NCBI RefSeq assembly: GCF_003313385.1
Contig: NZ_QMHN01000003.1
Location: forward strand, 62,001-126,000
Direction: 5' to 3'
From: Pedobacter chitinilyticus
GTDB taxonomy: Bacteria > Bacteroidota > Bacteroidia > Sphingobacteriales > Sphingobacteriaceae
Length of the DNA stretch: 64,000 nucleotides
Each line of letters begins with the position of its first letter. Positions within the stretch are counted from its first letter, which is position 1. Below the pieces are notes generated by a model. The model was not told the DNA's origin and did not search any database. It worked only from the letters and a program-made list of their open reading frames with translations. Made by a program: the position numbers and the translations under genes. This document shows, piece after piece, positions 1 through 6,521 of this stretch.

Positions 1-77
1 GCATAAATTACATTTTTGTTAACAATATGTAAATATAAATGAAAATATAATAAAAATAAAATTAAATCATTAAAAAA

Positions 78-110
78 TTTGCAACATATTTGATGAACGT
101 CCTATATTTG
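78..110 (+). promoter_or_regulatory. Bacteroidota-type promoter for the tRNA-like genes
   Basis: TTTG at 78-81 and TATATTTG at 103-110 are separated by 21 bases, matching the Bacteroidota primary sigma consensus (TTTG, about 20 bases, TAnnTTTG). Transcription would start near 117, about 100 bases before the first tRNA-like gene, and could cover both copies. No protein gene lies between this promoter and the tRNA-like genes. That it drives them is inference. Confidence 0.6.
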
Positions 111-130
111 TATCAAGCAAACGCCAGTAG

Positions 131-200
131 GCAGTAAGCAATTTACAGTTTCTAACAAATTATTTGCAGTTTGACAGCTGCCAATTGGAAACTGAAAACT
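131..200. repeat. R3 interspersed repeat, copy a
   Basis: An imperfectly palindromic stretch rich in CAGTTT/AAACTG words. A related stretch at 328-395 precedes the second tRNA-like gene, another lies at 30501-30560, and a short fragment sits inside the lipase-like gene at 7431-7460. The R3 plus tRNA-like unit seems to have been duplicated as a block. Confidence 0.55.
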
Positions 201-216
201 TGAAATGATAAAAAAA

Positions 217-326
217 TGTAGGGTGGTGAAATTGGCAGACACACCTCCTTGTCTCGGTGGTAGAGAAATTGGGAAATCCGGTAACGGTACAACCACTCTA
301 TGAAGGTTCGACTCCTTCCCCTACAG
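217..326 (+). tRNA. tRNA-like gene, leucine-type body with GUC anticodon (copy 1)
   Basis: A complete cloverleaf can be drawn. The acceptor stem is 217-223 with 319-325 (7 bp, U1-A72). The D arm is 226-242 with GG at 234-235, closely resembling bacterial tRNA-Leu. The anticodon arm is 244-260 with U33 at 250, anticodon GTC at 251-253 and C38 at 255. The T arm is 302-318 with the canonical loop TTCGACT. G326 is the discriminator and CCA is not encoded (CAA follows). The variable arm (261-301) is far longer than in class II tRNAs: a 5-bp outer stem (261-265 with 296-300) and an inner CCG-GTAA-CGG hairpin at 278-287. Oddities are a T-T mismatch in the middle of the anticodon stem and T at position 37. 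It could be a decoding tRNA-Asp-like molecule, a regulatory tRNA mimic or a decayed gene; the second copy argues against decay. Confidence 0.65.
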
Positions 327-327
327 C

Positions 328-395
328 AATTTACAGTTCGAAGTAATCAATTCGCAGTTTTTAACTGCTCATTGAAAACCGAAAAACTGTAAACT
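328..395. repeat. R3 interspersed repeat, copy b
   Basis: Similar to 131-200: it starts with the same CAATTTACAGTT word and carries the same alternation of CAGTTTT and AACTG blocks, but has diverged in sequence. It fills the gap between the two tRNA-like genes. Confidence 0.5.
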
Positions 396-402
396 AACAG
401 AA

Positions 403-547
403 TGTTGGGTGGTGAAATTGGCAGACACACCTCCTTGTCTCGGTGGTGGGGATTATGGGATAAACGCAGTTTATGGGTTGACCACAAATTAATTTTTGAA
501 CTGTAGCTAACTACCCCTTGAAGGTTCGACTCCTTCCCCAACAGCCA
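403..547 (+). tRNA. tRNA-like gene, leucine-type body with GUC anticodon (copy 2)
   Basis: Same architecture as the copy at 217-326. The acceptor is 403-409 with 537-543, the anticodon GTC is at 437-439, the T arm is 520-536, the discriminator is G544, and here CCA is encoded at 545-547. The acceptor pair at position 4-69 is T-A instead of A-T, a compensatory change that keeps the stem. The variable arm (447-519) is longer still, with GGGG 448-451 facing CCCC 514-517 and an internal 6-bp hairpin at 460-474. The D, anticodon and T arms are identical to copy 1 while the variable arms differ, as expected if the tRNA fold is under selection. Function is unproven. Confidence 0.65.
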
Positions 548-568
548 TTTTTATAAATAATAAGTTAG

Positions 569-1456
569 TTAAGGAAGCGGTTCTGGATTGAATCGCTTTT
601 TTTTATTTCCATTATTTTTCAAAGACCATACCTTGCCCATTTTATCTACAAACAACAGATAGGCAGCCGCCATGGTCAGGCCAAAATCTGGGAGCGATAA
701 AAATAAGGCTATAAAGATATGAAATATTAATCCGATAGGCACAAGCCATTTCCGCATTGTGCTAAACCAAATCAAAAATGGGAAGCCCAACTCAAAAAGC
801 ATGACCAGCCAAGAGGTGACTAAACACACTGTAGGGTTGGAAAACCACTGAGGTACCAAGTGCAAATTAGTATAGTATTCAAGCTCCCAAACTTTTTGCA
901 TAAACGACCCGTCCCACCAACTGCTTTTTAAAATTTTCCCATAACCATTTAAAAAGTACACGGCACAAATATTTATTTTCACCAGCAATACTGTGGCATT
1001 ATTGAGCATCCAGCTCACTTGTTGCTTCAATGCTTTTTCATTCACAAAAATCAATGAGAATATAAAAAAATTGAGCAGCTTATCGCCACTATTGGTTGCC
1101 AAATAAAACAGACTTAAATAATTGAGGCTGATGATAAAGATGAGTATAGATAGCCATCGTTTTGCGGAAAGTACCGTTGCCGCCGCCACCACTATACAGG
1201 CTAAACCCCACCAAAGTTGTACAAATGAACTAAAAATGGGTAAAAACATCAGTTTCGAAAAGCTAAACCCTACGATTGTACCTTGTGCATTTGTGACATG
1301 ATGATAAAACGTTTTTAGCTCTGGCCAAACCAATAGCATTTTCAAAAGCAGCAACAGGTAAACAGCCTTTCTAAACCAATAAAGATTGGCATTGCTATCC
1401 TTTTGGTTCATTAAACCAGTTTCGACGTCCGTTAAAAAACTTTGAACACGGCTCAT
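569..1456 (-). CDS. HTTM-like integral membrane protein
   Basis: A 295-aa protein with many hydrophobic helices. The C-terminal part has an SWWDG motif followed by helices with FELGFPFLIW and HIFIALFLSLPDFG. This pattern fits the HTTM (vitamin-K-dependent carboxylase-like membrane) family, which includes SdpB of the Bacillus sporulation-delaying system. Its start codon overlaps the stop of the upstream 171-aa gene (ATGA at 1453-1456), so the two are probably translationally coupled and work together in the membrane. The family assignment rests on pattern recognition and the substrate is unknown. Confidence 0.55.
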   Translation of the reverse strand: MSRVQSFLTDVETGLMNQKDSNANLYWFRKAVYLLLLLKMLLVWPELKTFYHHVTNAQGTIVGFSFSKLMFLPIFSSFVQLWWGLACIVVAAATVLSAKRWLSILIFIISLNYLSLFYLATNSGDKLLNFFIFSLIFVNEKALKQQVSWMLNNATVLLVKINICAVYFLNGYGKILKSSWWDGSFMQKVWELEYYTNLHLVPQWFSNPTVCLVTSWLVMLFELGFPFLIWFSTMRKWLVPIGLIFHIFIALFLSLPDFGLTMAAAYLLFVDKMGKVWSLKNNGNKKKRFNPEPLP

Positions 1457-1968
1457 GGTTGATATTTGAATTTAAAGATCGTTTTCACCGTTTCGGGTTG
1501 CCTAAACTTTTGCCGAACAATAATTTGGAGAGAATCTGGTTTTCTATTTTGATTGTGACTATAAAAAAGATGCGAGGTAAAGGCTTGAAATTCTTTGCTC
1601 TTCATCATTTGGGCATTTCCAGATTTGCGACCAATGCGCACTATTTTTTGGCTAAGGTATTTATCCAAGCGGTTATGCTTTAATGAGGCCAATCGTCCTT
1701 TGGAAACGTATTCTTCAAACAATGGCTCCTCCAAAAAATACCAATCCGTCCATTTTCCATCTTGGTAAAACCGATAACTGGTGGAGTAGGCTCTCATCGA
1801 AGCTTCGCTCACAAATAAAGTCCCCAAGCCAACAAAATTTCTGGCCTGTTGAAATTTTGGTTTCAGCACAGCGGGCATTAGTTTCTGCACAAATACAAAA
1901 GCAGAAAGAAATACTAATGCATAAACTGCAAAAACACCAGCAATAAAGATGATTACAAAGCGCTTCAT
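1453..1968 (-). CDS. Single-TM partner of the HTTM-like protein
   Basis: A 171-aa protein with one N-terminal membrane segment (about residues 2-27) and a soluble tail containing GLGTLFVSEAS and YRFYQDGKWTDW. This resembles the small partner proteins (SdpA or DUF5819-like) that accompany HTTM proteins and carry a W-x-LF-type motif followed by a D-G-x-W motif. I chose ATG 1968; an upstream in-frame ATG at 2013 would place coding sequence over the terminator hairpin at 1987-2028. The gene overlaps the HTTM gene by 4 bases. No peptide gene like SdpC is seen next to it. The specific function is unknown. Confidence 0.5.
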   Translation of the reverse strand: MKRFVIIFIAGVFAVYALVFLSAFVFVQKLMPAVLKPKFQQARNFVGLGTLFVSEASMRAYSTSYRFYQDGKWTDWYFLEEPLFEEYVSKGRLASLKHNRLDKYLSQKIVRIGRKSGNAQMMKSKEFQAFTSHLFYSHNQNRKPDSLQIIVRQKFRQPETVKTIFKFKYQP

Positions 1969-1986
1969 TAGTTTCAAAACTAACAA

Positions 1987-2028
1987 AAAAATCCTCCTGT
2001 TGTGAGTGCACAAATCAGGAGGATTTTT
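1987..2028 (-). terminator. Rho-independent terminator after the amidohydrolase genes
   Basis: A 13-bp perfect stem (1987-1999 with 2016-2028) around a 16-base loop, with A/T tracts on both sides. It lies 18 bases past the stop of the gene ending at 2047 and just ahead of the next gene's start, so it separates two minus-strand transcription units. Confidence 0.8.
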
Positions 2029-2046
2029 AAAGTTTAATGGATATGT

Positions 2047-3360
2047 TTATTTAATCCCATACTTATCACTGAATTTTTTGTCCAGTTGTTTATGAAGATT
2101 ATCTAAATTGATATCTCTACCTTGAATAAAAGCTTTTTCGATTTTGTTGCTTTTCATATCCAATGCATCGCCAGTAGACACGAACAAAGTAGCATCCTTA
2201 CCTACTTCTAAGCTACCTACAGATTTATCAACGCCTAAAATTTTTGCAGTATTTAGGGTGATGGTTTGCAATGCTTTTTCTTTATCCAAGCCCCAAGTAG
2301 CTACGGTTCCAGCCATGAAAGGCAAGTTACGTTGTTGCCAAAAATCATCAATACTTACCGCTACGGTTACACCTGCATTATATAAAATTGCGGCGTTTTT
2401 ATAAGGCATATTCACATCATCATCAATGTTATTTGGCAAAGCGTGTGGTTGTTTCACAATTACTGGCACGTTGTTTTGCTTTAAGAAATCAGTGATCAAA
2501 TAAGCATCACTACCCCCAATTATTACTGGCGTAATATTGAATTTTTTAGCAAAGTTAACGGCAGCTACGATATCCTTTTGCGTATTAGCAGTGATATAAA
2601 GCTTTTGCTCACCTTTGAACAATTTGGCCATCGCTGCAAAACGCGTATTGGTTTCGGCAGGTTTTGCACCTTCGTTATATGCTTTTGCTTCGGTGAAGAA
2701 ACTATTCAATTCTAAAATAGCATTTTGCGTACGTTCTGCCAATGACTCTGGAGAAAATGCACCCATTCGACCACCACCAAAACCACCTCTGAAACGAGGC
2801 GTTGCTGGCCATGAAACGTGCATTCCATCGTCTGTTTTAATGGCAGCATCTTCCCAGTTCCAAGCATCCAATTGAACAATAGATGAACTACCTGAGATAG
2901 CGCCACCACTAGGTCTAATTTGCGCCATTAATACCCCATTGGTACGCAAGGTTGCAGGCACTTTAGAATCAGTGTTATAAGCTACGATTGATCTGATGTG
3001 CGGATTTAGGTTTCCTATTTCCTGAAAATCCAAGGTTGCTTTGATCGATTCGTATTCTACCAAGCCCAAAGTGTTCACTGGAGCAATAAAGCCAGGGTAA
3101 ATGTGCTTGCCATTTACGTTAATCATTTCACCATCATTGGCTGCAAATCTTACGGTAGTCGCATCGCCCACACCTGTAATTTTGCCTTTTTCAAATACTA
3201 CGTATCCGTTATTGATGACCTGTCCATTTCCAGTATGCACCACACCGCCCAATAAAATTACTTTTTTGGATTGTGCCTTTGCTGGAGAAATATTTGCTTG
3301 AGCAAATGCTGATACACTAGCTGCAAGTGCTAAAAACAGGGTTAATATTTTCTTATTCAT
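2047..3360 (-). CDS. Secreted amidohydrolase-fold protein lacking the HxH metal motif
   Basis: A 437-aa protein with a Sec signal peptide (MNKKILTLFLALAASVSAFA). It has the N-terminal beta-sandwich and C-terminal LGVDKSVGSLEVGKDATLFV segment of the imidazolonepropionase-like amidohydrolase family. Where active members have PGFID-x-H-x-H, this protein has PGFIAPVNTLGL (about residue 93), so the metal-binding histidines are gone and it is probably a non-catalytic partner. ATG 3360 is chosen because it starts the signal peptide; an in-frame upstream start (3426) only adds sequence inside the preceding gene. It overlaps the upstream amidohydrolase gene by 8 bases (3353-3360), so coupling and a shared complex are likely. 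Confidence 0.8.
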   Translation of the reverse strand: MNKKILTLFLALAASVSAFAQANISPAKAQSKKVILLGGVVHTGNGQVINNGYVVFEKGKITGVGDATTVRFAANDGEMINVNGKHIYPGFIAPVNTLGLVEYESIKATLDFQEIGNLNPHIRSIVAYNTDSKVPATLRTNGVLMAQIRPSGGAISGSSSIVQLDAWNWEDAAIKTDDGMHVSWPATPRFRGGFGGGRMGAFSPESLAERTQNAILELNSFFTEAKAYNEGAKPAETNTRFAAMAKLFKGEQKLYITANTQKDIVAAVNFAKKFNITPVIIGGSDAYLITDFLKQNNVPVIVKQPHALPNNIDDDVNMPYKNAAILYNAGVTVAVSIDDFWQQRNLPFMAGTVATWGLDKEKALQTITLNTAKILGVDKSVGSLEVGKDATLFVSTGDALDMKSNKIEKAFIQGRDINLDNLHKQLDKKFSDKYGIK

Positions 3361-6300
3361 GGTGATGTCCTCCTTCTTCTGTTTGTATGGCTTCAAAACC
3401 ATTTGAATAGTCGCTAGCAGTTTCACAATTGTACAAGGTAGAAGTCATGCCCATTGGACGTTGAGTTCTTCCGCCTTTATTTTTACTGTCTAACATTTTT
3501 TGAATCAATCTAGCTCTTTCTACTTGTTGTTGTTTTAGTTTTTGAGCATCTTTATCGATATCCCAATACAAAACACCATCTACAAAAGTTTTTTCCGCTT
3601 TGGCATAAATCGATAACGGATTGTCTGACCAAACCACTACGTCGGCATCTTTACCCGCTTTTAAACTTCCAACTTTATCATCAATATGAAGCATTTTAGC
3701 TGGGTTTAGGGTTACGAATTTAAAAGCTTCTTCTTCTGGTACACCACCGTACAATACCGCTTTACCCGCTTCTTGATTTAAACGACGAGCCATCTCTGCG
3801 TCATCAGAGTTAAATGCTGTAGTAATGCCCACGTTGTGCATGATTTTTCCGTTGTAAGGAATGGCTTCGGCCACCTCAAATTTATAGGCCCACCAGTCAG
3901 AGAAAGTAGAAGCTGCAATACCATGAGCTTTCATTTTATCAGCCACTTTATATCCTTCTAAAATGTGTGTAAAGGTATTGATTTTAAAGCCTAAACTATC
4001 TGCTACATGGATCAGCATGTTGATTTCCGACTGTACATAAGAGTGACAAGTAATGAAACGTTTATTGTTCAGAATTTCTACCAAGGCATCCAATTCTAAA
4101 TCTCTACGCACATTATTTCCCTTCACTTTTAATGCCGCTTCATAGTCTTTCGCACGCGTAAAGGCATCTACAAAAGTTTGCTCAACCCCCATACGAGTTA
4201 CTGGAAAACGTTGTCCAGTACCAAAGTTACTTTGTTTCACGTTCTCTCCTAAAGCGAACTTGATGAAACCATCTGCGCCAGCAAATTTCAATTCTTCTGG
4301 CAATTTACCCCAACGTAATTTAATCAATTGAGATTGGCCACCGATTGGGTTTGCCGAACCGTGCAAAATTTGAGAAGTAGTTACTCCACCAGCCAACTGA
4401 CGATAGATGTTCACGTCTTCCGAATTGATGATATCTCCGATACGCACTTCAGAAGAAACCGATTGCGCGCCTTCGTTGATTCCGCCCGTACCTGCAATAT
4501 GCGAGTGCTCGTCGATAATACCAGGCGTAACATGTTTTCCAGTCGCGTCAATTACTTTTGCAGAACCCGCAGCTAAGTTTTTACCTACGGCTTTGATTTT
4601 ACCATTCTCTAAAAGTACGTCAGTATTTGGAAGGATGCCATCTTTTTCATTTGTCCAAACGGTCGCATTCTTTAACAATACCGTTTCTACTTTAGGTAAA
4701 GCTTCGTTACCGAAAGCTTGGAATGGATAAATTAGAGGTCCATTAGCCTCAAGAACAGGTTTAGGCTCCTCTCTTTTTGGCATTTCTTTAGCCGCTTCTT
4801 TAAAAGTAGCTGCCCATTTACCTTCGGTACCATCGCTTAAAGCCACTTCGCCTTTCATGGCAATTGGCGATTCGGAAGAAATGTAACCTATTAAACGAAC
4901 ATCTCCTTTAGGATTTTTCTTTAAGTTGAAGTTCAAAGTGATCCAGTCGCCGTTGCGTGCAAAGGTTCCTGTAGTTTTTACACTGTCAGCACCTGCTCTT
5001 TCAATGGCAGCCGTTGTAGGTCCTGTGATTTTTAAAGTCAATGTGCCAACGCCATCTACATTTAAATTGTAAACGCCTTTCAAATCGCTTACATCCATTT
5101 TGTTAACGATGTAACGTTTGCCTTGCACCCAGTTTTCGTGGATAATATTGCTGCTTTTGAATAAATTATCTGAGGTAATGAGGAAGTTGGCCAATTTACC
5201 TTTTTCAATAGAACCAACTTTATCGCTAATGCCCAACATTTTTGCAGGCACTTCGGTTACTGAAAGCAGTGCTTGTTTCTCGGTCAAACCGTTTTCTATC
5301 GCGGTGCGGATATTTGCCCAAAACTCACGGGTATTATCCAAACCAAAAGCAGTCAATGCGAAGTTAATTCCCGCTTTCTCTAAAACTCCAGGATTGGTTG
5401 CTGCCATTTCCCAAGCTTTCATTTGTGCCAAACCAATGTTTCTAGCTTCTGCTGGATCTTCTACATCATAGGCTTTTGGATAAGCAATTGGAATGATCAA
5501 GCTTGCGCCAGTTGCCTTAACGGCATCAATACGTTGATACTCGTCGCCGTTTGATTTAACGATATATTGTTTGCCAAATTCTTTACCAATTTTATCGGCA
5601 CGTAAAATATTCTGCCATCCATCGGCCTCAAAAATTTGAGGTAAGGTTTGTTGTTTGTTAAATTCCTCTAAAGAGATATTGTACTCTTCTTTTTGTCCTT
5701 TATACCAAGCAGCATCTAAATAGGTTTGACGCAATAATGCAATGGACCCCATTAATGAAGTTGGATAGTCGTTTGAAGAAGTTCCTTTGTTGAATGAATA
5801 GTTAGCAGCAGTTTGATCTTTCAAAAAAACCTTGTGCTCAAACTCATCATTTAGCGTTACTGCTGCAGAGGTTCCTCGAGCAATACCATCACGGTTGATC
5901 ACGTTTACACTACCAAAACCAGCTTTACGCAATTCATCTGCTTTTTTGTTATCGATCGCAAAAATGGTTCTTACTTCTGTTTCTGGTCTAATGGCCGCAT
6001 TCCAGTTGTAAGGTCCTTTTTTAGTGGTGGTAAAAATAGATTGACGTTGACCGCCAAAACCGCCGCCTCGTTGCGCTGCGCTTGGATCTGCAGCAATACC
6101 ATAGCTGGTAAAAGCGTCAATTAACGAAGGATAAATGTATTTTCCTTTTAAGTCGATCACCACGTATCCTTTGGGAATTGCAGTGCCGCTACCCACTGAT
6201 TGGATCACTTGGTTTTTAATCAGCAACGTACCATTGCTGATGGTTTGGTTGGCGTTGACCACAATAGTTGCATTGGTTAAGGCATACTGCCCCGACCGCA

Positions 6301-6391
6301 CATCAGCAGAGCCGTTTACAGGAAACGTTTGTTGCGAAAATGCAAATACAGCAGAAAACACCAACGCAAGCGCTAGTAAAATTTTCTTCAT
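3353..6391 (-). CDS. Secreted double-domain amidohydrolase
   Basis: A 1012-aa protein with a signal peptide (MKKILLALALVFSAVFAFS) and two consecutive amidohydrolase domains. The N-terminal half has lost the metal motif (PSLIDAFTSYG near residue 92). The C-terminal half keeps it: DEHSH near residue 629, then TCHSY, THILEG and NSDDAEMARR near 862, the expected set of zinc ligands and catalytic aspartate. The C-terminal LHIDDKVGSLKAGKDADVVVW is typical of the family. About 100 residues between the domains (about 450-550) form an unrelated, possibly beta-rich insert. The protein ends in a His-rich tail (GGHHHE). It is probably periplasmic; the substrate (N-acyl amino acids, dipeptides or cyclic amides) cannot be read from sequence. 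Confidence 0.85.
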   Translation of the reverse strand: MKKILLALALVFSAVFAFSQQTFPVNGSADVRSGQYALTNATIVVNANQTISNGTLLIKNQVIQSVGSGTAIPKGYVVIDLKGKYIYPSLIDAFTSYGIAADPSAAQRGGGFGGQRQSIFTTTKKGPYNWNAAIRPETEVRTIFAIDNKKADELRKAGFGSVNVINRDGIARGTSAAVTLNDEFEHKVFLKDQTAANYSFNKGTSSNDYPTSLMGSIALLRQTYLDAAWYKGQKEEYNISLEEFNKQQTLPQIFEADGWQNILRADKIGKEFGKQYIVKSNGDEYQRIDAVKATGASLIIPIAYPKAYDVEDPAEARNIGLAQMKAWEMAATNPGVLEKAGINFALTAFGLDNTREFWANIRTAIENGLTEKQALLSVTEVPAKMLGISDKVGSIEKGKLANFLITSDNLFKSSNIIHENWVQGKRYIVNKMDVSDLKGVYNLNVDGVGTLTLKITGPTTAAIERAGADSVKTTGTFARNGDWITLNFNLKKNPKGDVRLIGYISSESPIAMKGEVALSDGTEGKWAATFKEAAKEMPKREEPKPVLEANGPLIYPFQAFGNEALPKVETVLLKNATVWTNEKDGILPNTDVLLENGKIKAVGKNLAAGSAKVIDATGKHVTPGIIDEHSHIAGTGGINEGAQSVSSEVRIGDIINSEDVNIYRQLAGGVTTSQILHGSANPIGGQSQLIKLRWGKLPEELKFAGADGFIKFALGENVKQSNFGTGQRFPVTRMGVEQTFVDAFTRAKDYEAALKVKGNNVRRDLELDALVEILNNKRFITCHSYVQSEINMLIHVADSLGFKINTFTHILEGYKVADKMKAHGIAASTFSDWWAYKFEVAEAIPYNGKIMHNVGITTAFNSDDAEMARRLNQEAGKAVLYGGVPEEEAFKFVTLNPAKMLHIDDKVGSLKAGKDADVVVWSDNPLSIYAKAEKTFVDGVLYWDIDKDAQKLKQQQVERARLIQKMLDSKNKGGRTQRPMGMTSTLYNCETASDYSNGFEAIQTEEGGHHHE

Positions 6392-6465
6392 GTTGTTAGT
6401 TAATGTTTTAGAAAGCTTAAAGCTATTTATAAATCAGAACTTATAGATACTATATCTTACTTTTT

Positions 6466-6497
6466 ACAAAAAAAGCCATTCCTATTTGGAATGGCTT
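6466..6497 (-). terminator. Terminator of the lipase/lipoprotein operon
   Basis: A 10-bp stem (6473-6482 with 6488-6497), a 5-base loop and an A-run at 6468-6474 that reads as a U-tract on the minus strand. It sits 24 bases after the stop codon of the gene ending at 6522. Confidence 0.8.
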
Positions 6498-6521
6498 GTG
6501 GCTTCTCGGTGTTTAAGGTCG

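Noticed and set aside
261-519. Group I or other self-splicing intron inside the tRNA-like genes
   Set aside because: The extra sequence is only 41 and 73 bases and sits in the variable arm, not the anticodon loop; it lacks any intron core.
102-541. Two 64-aa minus-strand ORFs across the tRNA-like genes
   Set aside because: They are antisense to the structured tRNA-like RNAs, have no recognisable protein features, and their similarity follows from the duplicated RNA unit.
1683-2011. Plus- and minus-strand ORFs over the 171-aa membrane protein gene
   Set aside because: Shadow frames. The ATG-coupled minus-strand frame with a membrane segment explains the region.
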